This document shows, piece by piece, positions 45,199 through 53,378 of a stretch of DNA of 64,000 bases. Position numbers and translations under genes: made by a program. The notes beneath the pieces are model-generated. The model saw nothing but the letters and a program-made list of their open reading frames with translations, searched no databases and was not told the origin of the DNA. This DNA is from Acidimangrovimonas pyrenivorans (GTDB lineage Bacteria; Pseudomonadota; Alphaproteobacteria; Rhodobacterales; Rhodobacteraceae), in contig NZ_JBHRSK010000002.1 in assembly GCF_042643245.1 (NCBI RefSeq), positions 124,001-188,000 on the forward strand, given 5' to 3'. Numbering within the stretch: position 1 is the first letter of the stretch; every line of letters begins with the position of its first letter.

Positions 45199-46031
45199 GG
45201 CTAAACTCTTCGGTCTAGTTTCGGTCGCTTCCGTCTTGCCACAGAACGGCGACATCGGCAACACGGGCTACATCCAAGCAACGGCTTGCGTGACATATTA
45301 TCATAGCATAGGCGACAGCGCAGCGACGGCGAGCAGGCGAAGCGACCACGTGGCGGAATGCAAATCCGGGAATTCCCCGAGGCGAAGCAACGCACTAGAC
45401 CGTTGCCCCAGGCCGTAAGAGCCATCAGGACATTGCGCGAACAGAAGCCGGACCCGATAACAGCGGCTTGCCCCTCCACTTGCGGCTTGCGAAGGGGCTG
45501 CCTGGGCGGAGCGTTTTCCGGAAGTCAGGCGTCCCGTCTCGGGTGCCTTTGCTCCAGCCTCCCCAGGCCCTTCCTGCCTACCTCGTGACCTGCACCGCGC
45601 AGGCCCCGGGGCGCGATGGGCAAGCCTTCGGCACGGAGGCGACGCCCCCCTCCTCAGCGCCCCCCGCTCGCGGTCGCAGGCGAAGAGAATTCACGCAGGG
45701 CTGGCCCGGCAACCGGCGCGCGTTGCGCAGCGGGCCTGATGAGATCGTGTGAGCTTGGCTGAAAGCCGGAAGCACGCCTCGCCTTCTGAGCCGGTCTTCC
45801 CGGGCCTCCCATCATGGAAGGCGGGACAAGCTCGGTGCCCGCTGCGGCGTCTTGGTTCAATGAAGCGTGGCAGGGGCTGCAGCCCCCCCTGGAAGCCGAC
45901 AGTTCCTGCCGCTGCGCGCTGCGACTGAAGGCGGGCGCCGAAACCGCTCATGCAGGGCTTTCTTGACAGAACCGGCAGGGTGGCTACCGTTCGGCTTGAT
46001 ACTTCCAGCCAAGGCCCGCGATCAGAAGTCA
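45199..46031. other. 833-bp region without a supported gene
   Basis: Reading frames are open here on both strands but show no ribosome sites, domains or coherent residue patterns. The left end holds the promoter side of the Pcm-like gene. The right end leads into the kinase gene. The inner part has short inverted repeats, such as GGGGCTGCAGCCCC near 45876-45889. It could contain an RNA or old element remnants, but I cannot support either. Confidence 0.4.
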
Positions 46032-47120
46032 ATGGACACCAAGCGCGACTCCTCCTTCGAACGCATGCTCGCGGCCGACAGCAAGATGCGGATCTTCAAC
46101 GACACCGTGCCGGCGGGGATTCTGGTCATCGGCCAGGAAGATGGCCGGGTGGTCTTTTCCAACCGCTACTTCAACGAGGCTTTCGGCGTCGATGCCGTGG
46201 CGCTGCTGGGCGAGAGCTGGGAGAGCTTCTTCGTCGACAAGGACGAGCGCCAGGAGCTGATGGTCGAGTTCTCCGTCCGCGACCAGGTCCGCGATTTCGA
46301 GCTGCGCCTGCGGGGAAAGGACGACACGGTCCTTTGGGGACTCGCCTCGCTCGCCCCGATCATGGTCGACGACGAGGAACTGCTGCTGTTCGCCTTCAGC
46401 GACGTCACCAAGCTGAAGCACATCGAGGGGAAACTGCGCGAGCTCAACGAGATCAAGAACCGCTTCCTGGGCATGGCGGCCCACGATCTGCGCAACCCCA
46501 TCGGCGCCATCCGCTCGATGTCGAACATGATCCTCAAGCTTGACCTGGACGACGAGAGGAAGGGGAAGCTGCTGCAAACGATCTCGCGAACCAGCGATCA
46601 GATGCTGGCCCTGCTCAACGACCTGCTGGACGTTTCGGTCATCGAAAGCAGCGAGTTCAGCCTCAAGCAACGCACCGGCAGCCTGGGCGCCCTGCTCAAG
46701 GAGCGTGTCGCGCTGGTTTCGCTCAGCGCCGAGAAGAAGGGCATCCGGCTGTTTTGCGACATCGACGGCGACACGGACATCGAACTCGACCCCGGGCGGG
46801 TAGCTCAGGCCATCGACAACCTGTTGACCAATGCCGTCAAGTACTCGGCCCCGGACAGCATCGTCGAAACGTCGGCCCGGCGCGGCGGCAGCTCCGTCGA
46901 CATCCGTGTGCGCGACTACGGCCAAGGCATTGCTGCCGACGAGATCGGCCGGATATTCATGCCCTTCGAGAGGCTGAGTTCGACGCCGACCGCCGGCGAG
47001 AAGAGCACCGGTCTCGGCCTCGCCATCACCAAGAAGATCGTCGAAGCCCACGGCGGCACGGTCGGCGTCGAGAGCACGCCGGGCGAAGGCTCGACATTCA
47101 CGCTGTCGTTCCCCCTCTAG
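46032..47120 (+). CDS. Soluble PAS-domain sensor histidine kinase
   Basis: A 362-aa kinase with no membrane segment. The PAS domain covers about residues 15-130 (VPAGILVIGQEDGRVVFSNR to LLLFAFSDVTKLKHIEGKL). HisKA has the phospho-acceptor His151 in GMAAHDLRNPIGAIRSMSN. HATPase_c shows the N-box QAIDNLLTNAVKYSAPD, G1 VRDYGQGIAADEIGRIF, F-box MPFERLS and G2 STGLGLAITKKIVEAHGG. A cytosolic signal is implied. No response regulator lies next to it, so its partner is elsewhere. ATG 46032 follows a weak ribosome site. Confidence 0.9.
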   Translation: MDTKRDSSFERMLAADSKMRIFNDTVPAGILVIGQEDGRVVFSNRYFNEAFGVDAVALLGESWESFFVDKDERQELMVEFSVRDQVRDFELRLRGKDDTVLWGLASLAPIMVDDEELLLFAFSDVTKLKHIEGKLRELNEIKNRFLGMAAHDLRNPIGAIRSMSNMILKLDLDDERKGKLLQTISRTSDQMLALLNDLLDVSVIESSEFSLKQRTGSLGALLKERVALVSLSAEKKGIRLFCDIDGDTDIELDPGRVAQAIDNLLTNAVKYSAPDSIVETSARRGGSSVDIRVRDYGQGIAADEIGRIFMPFERLSSTPTAGEKSTGLGLAITKKIVEAHGGTVGVESTPGEGSTFTLSFPL

Positions 47121-47419
47121 GCGGTGAAGCCACGGCCACCGGCCGGCAGAGGGCTTCTGGCGGAACCGCCGACAATACTGCTTTGTCCCGCATAGCCGAT
47201 GCCCGGCCTGCTGCCGGTTTTGCGAACGGCAGCAGACTGCTATCCACGGCATTGTCTCTGCCACCGTGCGCGGCGCTCCAAGATTCTAGGAGCTCCCCCC
47301 GCGCCTCGAACAGGTCCTGAACGGCCACATCGTCTTTCAGCACCGCACCTTCGACAGGAGCGGCGTCGCCTTGGTGCCGATACCAGCGCAGCCAAGAAGA
47401 AGCAGAGACCCGGGCAGGC

Positions 47420-47833
47420 TCACGGTCTGTCGCGACGCACTCTCAGGCAGCCTTCGCGAACATAGTAGGCCGCCGTGAACGCGTCGAAATCGGGGTGACC
47501 GTCGAGGCGGTGCATCACGATCTCGGCAAGGCCGATTTCGTCCTCCGTCGTCAGCAGGGCCTCGTCGTTCATCACTTCGTCCTTTGCCCGCTGCGACGAC
47601 ACCTCGATCCGGCGCAAGCTCTGGTAGGTGCTGGCGACAAAGCCGAGGCGAAAGCAGATGTCGTCGGAGGGTTGGGCCCGGATCTTCTGCTCCTCCTCAG
47701 GGCGAAACAGTTCGACCAGCCGGCCCGTCCTGTCCCTCATCTCGACGCTCAAGGCATCGGAGGTGTGGTCATCGCGCGGAGCGAAGGCCATTGGGAAAAG
47801 CAACGGGGCGAGTGTCACGGCCCGACTGGGCAT
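47420..47833 (-). CDS. Hypothetical protein (137 aa)
   Basis: Unrecognised. The product begins MPSRAVTLAPLLFPMAFAPR, a short hydrophobic stretch that is not a clear signal peptide. A charged, mainly helical body follows, with VEMRDRTGRLVELFRPEEEQ and AEIVMHRLDGHPDFDAFTAA, ending VREGCLRVRRDRP. The start at 47833 is supported by an AAGGAA ribosome site. The 299-bp gap between it and the convergent kinase gene has no supported gene. Confidence 0.55.
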   Translation of the reverse strand: MPSRAVTLAPLLFPMAFAPRDDHTSDALSVEMRDRTGRLVELFRPEEEQKIRAQPSDDICFRLGFVASTYQSLRRIEVSSQRAKDEVMNDEALLTTEDEIGLAEIVMHRLDGHPDFDAFTAAYYVREGCLRVRRDRP

Positions 47834-48207
47834 GGGGTTTCCTTCCCGCGATATCCATGCACCGATGCGGTGCGCGGTCGAGCGAGCATAGCCGATATCG
47901 CGGGGCAAGTCCCGCGACCTAAGCGCCCTCGCGATCCGCGGGATTCGAAGGGGCACGTCGGCTGGCGATCGTCGCGCCCTCGCCCACGACGGCCATTTGC
48001 GACCTGCGCTTGTCGCGGAGACGGTTGCGCCGCAATGCCGGAGCATGGATGCTCGCCGAAGACGAGGATCAAGGGAACCCGGCGACAGCACATGTGTGCC
48101 GTTCTTGGAAGATGTCAGGGCCACCCGCACGGGAAGGCCCATGCGTGGTGGCCGCCGCCCGGGCGCGGCCGCCGCCCGATTATCTGACCCTATCCAAGAG
48201 AGATCCC
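47834..48207. other. 374-bp divergent intergenic region
   Basis: Separates the hypothetical gene (minus strand) from the dioxygenase gene (plus strand) and so should contain both promoters. No protein-coding pattern is evident. A GC-rich palindromic stretch (GGCCGCCGCCCGGGCGCGGCCGCC-like, broken here to its core CCGCCCGGGCG) lies near 48150-48175. Confidence 0.4.
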
Positions 48208-49323
48208 ATGCAAGCAACGCTATCCGCGGGGCCCGAGGCCCTTGAAATCCGCTGGTCCGATGGCACCACCGGAACCTTTCCCTATCTCTGGCTGCGCGAC
48301 ACCGATCCCGCCGGCTTTCACCCCCAGACCGGCGAGCGGGTCTTCGACCTGACCAGCGTGCCGCTGGACATCGCGCCGGAACGGGCCGAGATCGAGCGCG
48401 ATACGCTGGTCGTTTCCTGGCCGGATCAGAGCGGCGAAAGCCGCTTCGATCTGGGCTGGATCAAGGCCAACCGTCCGGGCCGCCCCCGCCCCGATCCGGC
48501 CGAGGTGGCCCCGGTCGTCTGGCGCAGCGGGCTGGGGGCGCAGAACATCCCCCGGGCCGCGGCGGAGCAGGTGCTGGCCTCGGAGGCCGCGCTTGCCGAC
48601 TGGCTGCGCGCGACCAAGTGCTACGGGTTGTCGATCGTCGACGGACTGGCCGACACCGTCGAGGCCGGGATGGCCATCGCCCGCCGCGCCGGCCACCTGC
48701 GCGAGACCAATTTCGGCCTGACCTTCGAGGTCGTCTCGAAACCCGACCCCAACAACCTCGCCTATACCTCGATCGCGCTGCCGCTGCATACCGACCTGAC
48801 CAACCAGGAACTGCCGCCGGGCTACCAGTTCCTGCATTGCCTCGCCAACGAGGCGCAGGGCGGCGGCTCGGTCTTCTGTGACGGCAAGGCCGTGGCCGAG
48901 GACCTGCGGGCCGAAGACCCGGACGCGTTCGAGATCCTCTCGACGGTCAGCGTTCCGTTCCGGTTCCATGACGCGCAGACCGATATCCGCAGCCGCAAGA
49001 CGGTGATCGAGCTGGATCGCGACGGCGGGGTCTCCGAGATCTGCTTCAACGCCCATCTGGCCGACATTCTCGACCTGCCGGCCACGCAGATGCCCGCCTA
49101 TTACCGCGCCTACCGGGCCTTCATGGCCAGGACGCGCGCCCCGGCCTACGCGGTGACGCTGAAGCTGACGGGCGGCGAGATGGTGGTGTTCGACAACCGC
49201 CGCGTCCTGCACGGGCGCACCGCCTTCGATCCCTCGACCGGTTTCCGCCACCTGCACGGCTGCTATGTCGACCGCGGCGAATGGGACAGCCGGCTGCGCG
49301 TTCTCAGCCGACATGCGGTCTAG
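48208..49323 (+). CDS. Gamma-butyrobetaine hydroxylase-like Fe(II)/2-oxoglutarate dioxygenase
   Basis: A 371-aa two-domain enzyme. The N-terminal GBBH-like domain (ALEIRWSDGTTGTFPYLWLR then DTDPAGFHPQTGER) precedes a TauD-type double-stranded beta-helix. The Fe(II) ligands are His194 and Asp196 in LPLHTDLTN and His335 in RRVLHGRTAF; RHLHGCYVDRGEW carries the 2-oxoglutarate-binding basic residue. This is the arrangement of gamma-butyrobetaine or trimethyllysine hydroxylases, which hydroxylate trimethylammonium compounds in carnitine metabolism. The true substrate is not proven. Start at 48208 after AAGAGAG. Confidence 0.87.
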   Translation: MQATLSAGPEALEIRWSDGTTGTFPYLWLRDTDPAGFHPQTGERVFDLTSVPLDIAPERAEIERDTLVVSWPDQSGESRFDLGWIKANRPGRPRPDPAEVAPVVWRSGLGAQNIPRAAAEQVLASEAALADWLRATKCYGLSIVDGLADTVEAGMAIARRAGHLRETNFGLTFEVVSKPDPNNLAYTSIALPLHTDLTNQELPPGYQFLHCLANEAQGGGSVFCDGKAVAEDLRAEDPDAFEILSTVSVPFRFHDAQTDIRSRKTVIELDRDGGVSEICFNAHLADILDLPATQMPAYYRAYRAFMARTRAPAYAVTLKLTGGEMVVFDNRRVLHGRTAFDPSTGFRHLHGCYVDRGEWDSRLRVLSRHAV

Positions 49324-49578
49324 CCGGCCGCGCTCCAGGGCCAGCTGACAGCGAAGGGACAGGCCGCGCGCATGCCGCGGCCTGTCGCCCGTTCGGGGCG
49401 CGGGTGCCCAGGCTCCGCCACGACGCGGCCGCCCGGGCGAACCGCCCGAAGCGGAGGCTCAAGGCAGGCCAAGCCAGTGGCAGCCCTCCTCAGGATATCG
49501 GCTCTTGGCCGGCACCGAGCCTTGCTCACCAAGGGACGCTCCTGCGTCAACCTTGACGGCGCGCCGATCATGGACAAA

Positions 49579-49598
49579 AATAGACAGACCGGTCTATT
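49579..49598. promoter_or_regulatory. Inverted-repeat operator candidate before the cupin gene
   Basis: AATAGAC at 49579-49585 and GTCTATT at 49592-49598 are perfect 7-bp inverted arms around AGACCG. A possible -35 box TTGACG lies at 49553-49558, placing the operator over the -10/start region. The site lies just upstream of the cupin gene (start 49618) and the TetR gene that follows it. This is a typical position for a TetR-family repressor site with autoregulation. Confidence 0.6.
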
Positions 49599-49617
49599 CT
49601 GACCCAGGGAGGAAACC

Positions 49618-50004
49618 ATGAAAGTTGCAAAGGACGATGTCGACGTCAGGATCCAGATCCCCGGCGCCACCTTGCGCCAACGACGGGGGTTTGGCACCGT
49701 CAAGGGCTACGACCGCATTGGTGGCGAATACTTCTCGCTCTCGGCAGGAGTGGATACCGCCCCTTTGTTCGCAGGGCTCGAAGGCGACCTCTGCCAATGC
49801 CCGCATTGGGGCTATGTGCTGAAGGGCGCGATAACCACCACCGACGCGCATGGTGCGCGGGAAACCGTCAAGAGCGGAGACCTCTTCTACTGGCCGCCGG
49901 GGCACAACGTGCATGTCGATGCCGATGCCGATATCATCATGTTCAGCCCGGAGCATGAACATACCGAGGTCCTTGACCACATGAAGGGGCGGCTGCAAGC
50001 CTAG
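49618..50004 (+). CDS. Cupin-fold protein
   Basis: A 128-aa small beta-barrel protein. The cupin motifs appear as CPHWGYVLKGAITTTDAHG and SGDLFYWPPGHNVHVDADAD. The metal-binding set is incomplete in motif 1 (a single His), so it may be a sensor or binding protein and not an enzyme. The start at 49618 follows GGGAGGAAACC. It is followed by a hairpin and the TetR gene and preceded by the inverted-repeat operator, so the pair looks like an inducible unit. Confidence 0.82.
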   Translation: MKVAKDDVDVRIQIPGATLRQRRGFGTVKGYDRIGGEYFSLSAGVDTAPLFAGLEGDLCQCPHWGYVLKGAITTTDAHGARETVKSGDLFYWPPGHNVHVDADADIIMFSPEHEHTEVLDHMKGRLQA

Positions 50005-50011
50005 GCCAACC

Positions 50012-50034
50012 GGGCGCGCCCCCTTGGCGCGCCC
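50012..50034 (+). terminator. Hairpin between cupin and TetR genes
   Basis: GGGCGCGCC at 50012-50020 pairs perfectly with GGCGCGCCC at 50026-50034 around CCCTT. It begins 8 bp after the cupin stop. It may partially terminate transcription so that the regulator is made at a lower level. Confidence 0.6.
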
Positions 50035-50049
50035 CTTGAAGTGAAGACG

Positions 50050-50715
50050 ATGGCGAAAGATACCAAGAACCGGCTGATCGAGACCGGCCTGATGCTTCTT
50101 CTCGAGCGCGGCTACAGCGGGCTCGGAATCCTTGCGGTGCTCGAGGCCACTGGCACGCCCAAGGGCTCGTTCTATCACCATTTTCGCGACAAGGAGGATT
50201 TCGCCCTCCAGGTGATCGACGCCTATGTCTCCGGGGTGCACGAGCAACTTGAAGCCTGCCTCTCCGACAAGGCGACAGACCCGCTCGACCGAATCCGCGG
50301 TTTCTTCGAGGCGACGGCCCTCGCCTATGAGAGCCAGGGGTATATGGGCTGCCTGATGGGGGGGATCGGCCAGGAGTTGGCGGCAACGAGCGAGGTGTTC
50401 CGCGACAAGATCGAGGGCTGTCTCGCCGCGATTGCCGAGCGCATCGCGGTCTGCCTCGCCGAGGCGCAGCGGCAGGGCCGGCTCCATCCCGATGCCGACG
50501 TCGCGGCGATGAGCAATCTCATCGTCGATGGCTGGGAGGGCGCCGCGTTGCGAAGCCGGCTGCGCCGAAGCCCGGCCTCGCTGGATGCGATGCTGGGATT
50601 CTATTTCGCCGCGCTGCCCACGATTGCCCCAACGCCCTCGAGGAGCGCGGTTCATTCAGGCCCTTCGCTATCGGGGAGTGATGGAACTGGCCCGGGCGGG
50701 TTGCGACGACGATGA
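50050..50715 (+). CDS. TetR-family regulator with an altered C-terminus
   Basis: A 221-aa repressor-type protein. The N-terminal HTH is GLMLLLERGYSGLGILAVLE followed by ATGTPKGSFYHHFRDKEDF, a textbook TetR pattern with the recognition helix at GSFYHHF. The ligand domain continues to LDAMLGFYFAALP. The last 27 residues or so (PTPSRSAVHSGPSLSGSDGT and following) are low-complexity. They overlap, in another frame, the integrase remnant, so the native C-terminus was probably replaced when an element inserted. ATG 50050 is chosen over GTG 50041. It likely controls the cupin gene through the operator at 49579-49598. Confidence 0.85.
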   Translation: MAKDTKNRLIETGLMLLLERGYSGLGILAVLEATGTPKGSFYHHFRDKEDFALQVIDAYVSGVHEQLEACLSDKATDPLDRIRGFFEATALAYESQGYMGCLMGGIGQELAATSEVFRDKIEGCLAAIAERIAVCLAEAQRQGRLHPDADVAAMSNLIVDGWEGAALRSRLRRSPASLDAMLGFYFAALPTIAPTPSRSAVHSGPSLSGSDGTGPGGLRRR

Positions 50716-50878
50716 AATCGCCGGCGACAGCGGCCATAGCTCCAAGGGCAGGATCCGCAATTGGGCGGGCGAAGCGGGACCGATCATGCGCGCCCGGCAG
50801 ACCCGGGAGAAGCGCAAATGGCCCGGGACAGAACGCAAACGGAACAGGAACCTGATAAACGGAGTGATAACCGCTTGA
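50636..50878 (+). pseudogene. C-terminal remnant of a tyrosine recombinase
   Basis: In one frame the segment reads FIQALRYRGVMELARAGCDD, DEIAGDSGHSS and IMRARQTREKRKWPGTERKR, stopping at 50878. This matches the end of alphaproteobacterial phage integrases: F-H-x-L-R, then L-A-x-A-G-C-x-D-x-E-I, then GHSS, then the basic tail. The catalytic His is Gln and the tyrosine position reads RIRNW, so it is not functional. No N-terminal part or start is present. It ends 37 bp before tRNA-Cys, a normal integration target. Confidence 0.7.
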
Positions 50879-50915
50879 CGCCCGCGCCGCATAAACCTAA
50901 TGAATGCGGCACTCT

Positions 50916-50989
50916 GGCGAGTTGGCGGAGTGGCTACGCAGCGGATTGCAAATCCGTGTACACCGGTTCGATTCCGGTACTCGCCTCCA
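50916..50989 (+). tRNA. tRNA-Cys (GCA)
   Basis: A 74-nt tRNA with encoded CCA end. The acceptor stem GGCGAGT pairs with ACTCGCC. The anticodon loop ATTGCAAAT carries GCA (Cys) on a 5-bp stem, and the T-arm CCGGTTCGATTCCGG is canonical. It stands between the old integrase remnant and the accessory region, so its 3' end is a probable attachment site. Confidence 0.96.
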
Positions 50990-51143
50990 CCTTATTTCCA
51001 AGAAGCTTCGACACGACGAGAAGCTCGGCGACCCTGCCGGTTTACAGATCGGTTTACAGTTGGTGCCGTTCCGCGCGTCTTTCCGCACCCGCATCGAGCG
51101 AAATCTGTTGAACGGCGACCGGATCACGGGAATGATCCTTCGC

Positions 51144-51812
51144 ATGTCGCGTATCTATGTTCCAACCCGCGGACCAAGTGATTGGCGTGCCCTTTTGGGC
51201 GATCCCGAGAAACACTGGAAGGCCGGGTATTCCGCGATGGCGGCGGCACGTTCCTGGGAGACCGCCAAGGGCGTGCCCCCTGAGATCGCGAAGATTATGG
51301 GCCCCGCCCCGGACCTGCTCCTTGCGATCCCCGAACACAAGGTCCCGCTTCCCGGTAGAGGCGCGGCAAGTCAGTGCGACGTCTTCGCCCTAATTCGGGA
51401 TCGGGAAGAGACGGTCTCGCTGGCAGTCGAGGCGAAGGTCGCCGAACCTTTCGACAAACCCATTGGTGAATGGTTGCGCGATGGCTCAGACGGCAGGCGC
51501 ACGAGGCTTGCCGCGATCTGCGACTTGCTGGGCTGCGGCTTACCGCCGGGTGACCTATACTACCAGCTATTCCATCGGACCGCCGCGGCAGTCATTGAGG
51601 CCAGGCGCTTCGGCACCGACGCCGCGGCGATGATCGTTCAATCCTTTTCGCAGGAGCACCTCTGGTTCGACCAGTTTTCTGCCTTCTGCGCCTTCCTCGG
51701 CGTCGACGCAGCCCGAGAAAAACGGCTCACGCGGGATCTGCCGGGCGGTGGAAATCTGATCCTCGGCTGGGCCACGGGCGAGGCCCGGTTCCTGGAACCG
51801 GTCGCACCATGA
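51144..51812 (+). CDS. PD-(D/E)XK-like conserved hypothetical protein (DUF6946-like)
   Basis: A 222-aa protein beginning MSRIYVPTRGPSDWRALLGD then PEKHWKAGYSAM. The segment CDVFALIRDREETVSLAVEA then KV has the D-(x)n-E-x-K spacing of the PD-(D/E)XK nuclease fold (Asp at about residue 74, EAK at about 88-90). I recall similar proteins annotated as DUF6946; that name is from memory and the function is unknown. An alternative start is 51132. The frame continues upstream into the tRNA but that part is not coding. Overlaps the next gene by 4 bp (ATGA), so the two are coupled. Confidence 0.65.
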   Translation: MSRIYVPTRGPSDWRALLGDPEKHWKAGYSAMAAARSWETAKGVPPEIAKIMGPAPDLLLAIPEHKVPLPGRGAASQCDVFALIRDREETVSLAVEAKVAEPFDKPIGEWLRDGSDGRRTRLAAICDLLGCGLPPGDLYYQLFHRTAAAVIEARRFGTDAAAMIVQSFSQEHLWFDQFSAFCAFLGVDAAREKRLTRDLPGGGNLILGWATGEARFLEPVAP

Positions 51813-52639
51813 GCGACGACGACTGGACCGATCTCCAGAACGACGCGATCGTCGCGGACTACTTCGCCATGCTTGCCGACGAACTGGCGGGCCGTCCCTA
51901 CAACAAGGCCGCCCACAATCGCGCGTTGCAGAAGCTAACGGGAAGAACGAAAGGGTCGATCGAATTCAAGCATCAGAACGTCTCGGCGGTTCTCTTAGGG
52001 CTGGGCGAGACCTGGATCCGGGGCTACAAGCCGGCCTTCAATTTCCAGACCTCGCTGGTCGATGCCGTGGCACATTGGCTTCAGAACCATCAAGGCTGGT
52101 TGGCGCGCGTCCCCCCTGCCCCAGCCCCGGGTCTGGCGGAGCCTGGACTGATCTGGGTCGGCGTCGCGCCCACCATGCGAAATGCGCCGCCTCCGAAGGA
52201 ACTCGAGCAGATGCAGGCGGTGGCCAGAAGGTTCGACGTCGCCGCCCGCGACGAGCGGAACCGGGCGCTTGGCCAGGCTGGCGAGGCGCGAGTCTACCAG
52301 CACGAGCGGTCGATCCTGATGGGCGCCGGGCGGGAGGACCTCGCCAAGCGCGTCGAATGGGTCTCGCGCGACCGCGGCGACGGAGCAGGGTTCGACATAT
52401 CCAGCTTCGCGCCCGATGGCGCGCAACGCCTAATCGAGGTGAAGACGACGAACGGTTGGGAAAGAACGCCATTTCACATCTCGCGCAACGAACTGGCCGT
52501 CGCGGAGGAACGTCGAGAAAGCTGGGTCCTGTTCCGCCTCTACAACTTCTCGCGCGCGCCCCGGGCCTTCGAACTGCGCCCCCCGCTCGATGCACACCTA
52601 TCTTTGGCGCCGACAACATTTCAGGCAAGCTTCCACTGA
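51809..52639 (+). CDS. DUF3883 domain protein, predicted nuclease
   Basis: A 276-aa protein. The N-terminal half (DWTDLQNDAIVADYFAMLAD, then YNKAAHNRALQKLTGRTKGS and IEFKHQNVSAVLLGLG) is a helical domain often seen ahead of nuclease domains in HNH and Mrr-type proteins. The C-terminal half is DUF3883: GAGFDISSFAPDGAQRLIEV then KTTNGWERTPFHISRNELAV and WVLFRLYNFSR. The D and E-x-K residues (GFD, IEVKT) fit a PD-(D/E)XK active site. DUF3883 is frequent in restriction and other defence loci. Translationally coupled to the gene upstream. Confidence 0.82.
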   Translation: MSDDDWTDLQNDAIVADYFAMLADELAGRPYNKAAHNRALQKLTGRTKGSIEFKHQNVSAVLLGLGETWIRGYKPAFNFQTSLVDAVAHWLQNHQGWLARVPPAPAPGLAEPGLIWVGVAPTMRNAPPPKELEQMQAVARRFDVAARDERNRALGQAGEARVYQHERSILMGAGREDLAKRVEWVSRDRGDGAGFDISSFAPDGAQRLIEVKTTNGWERTPFHISRNELAVAEERRESWVLFRLYNFSRAPRAFELRPPLDAHLSLAPTTFQASFH

Positions 52640-52745
52640 AAAGAAACAAGCCTCACCTTTGATCTCACGGGCCGTGTTGTGCCCTGGATTACGGGAGGTG
52701 ATCCGATGGTAAGCTTGAGGGAATGGAGCGACAGAGACAGCCGAG

Positions 52746-53360
52746 ATGAGAAAACACCCAAATAGCTTCACCGAAAGCCTTTATCGCGAGCACCGGTGGC
52801 CCACGAAAGGCGACCGGCTGTTACGATCATCGGGCGACCGGGGTCGCAGTGTCGAGTTCACATCCCAGCCGCTTCCCAAGCACGTCCTGCTCTGGGATGG
52901 CTATTTGTCCGCTGCCGACGGACTGGTTCGGATGTGCCTGTCCGAAGGATACCGGCACGAGAGGCACACCGTCATCTATCCGATCCTCTTCAACTATCGG
53001 CACGGTTTGGAACTCGCCATGAAGTGGGTGGTCCTCATGTATGGTGGGACAGGCATTTCCGGGGTGCAGGTTGGCCACAACCTATGGCAGCTTTGGAAAG
53101 AATGTCGCAGGATTATCGAAGAAACCGGTCCGACCGAAAAGGACGTCGACGATGCTGTCGAACAGGTGATCAAGGATTACCACGAGCTCGACAAATCTGG
53201 GGTGAATCTTCGGTATGGCTGGGGAAATGACGGTCGTGAAATCAAGCTACCGGATCGCATGATAGACCTTGAGAATTTGCGAGATGTCATGGAGGGCATT
53301 GCCAACTATTTTGGCGGTCTCGACGGCTGGCTTGACGATCAGCGCTCCACTGTCCGCTGA
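52746..53360 (+). CDS. HEPN-like hypothetical protein
   Basis: A 204-aa mostly helical protein. The block YPILFNYRHGLELAMKWVVL followed by GHNLWQLWKECRRIIEE (about residues 78-122) resembles a widespread family of HEPN-like proteins, in which an R-H pair and a later G-H-D/N-L motif are conserved. HEPN proteins are often RNases in toxin-antitoxin or abortive-infection systems, but no antitoxin gene is recognisable next to it. Start at 52746. It lies between the DUF3883 gene and the convergent integrase. Confidence 0.6.
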   Translation: MRKHPNSFTESLYREHRWPTKGDRLLRSSGDRGRSVEFTSQPLPKHVLLWDGYLSAADGLVRMCLSEGYRHERHTVIYPILFNYRHGLELAMKWVVLMYGGTGISGVQVGHNLWQLWKECRRIIEETGPTEKDVDDAVEQVIKDYHELDKSGVNLRYGWGNDGREIKLPDRMIDLENLRDVMEGIANYFGGLDGWLDDQRSTVR

Positions 53361-53378
53361 ACCAGGTCCATGATCTCC

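Noticed and set aside
47098..47343. 81-codon minus-strand frame beginning MLKDDVAVQDLFEARGELLE
   Set aside because: It overlaps the end of the histidine kinase gene and has no ribosome site. A faint PilZ-like pattern in the opposite strand was also too weak to call.
50904..51143. N-terminal extension of the DUF6946-like gene
   Set aside because: The extension would be translated from inside tRNA-Cys; the conserved protein start is MSRIYVPT at 51144.
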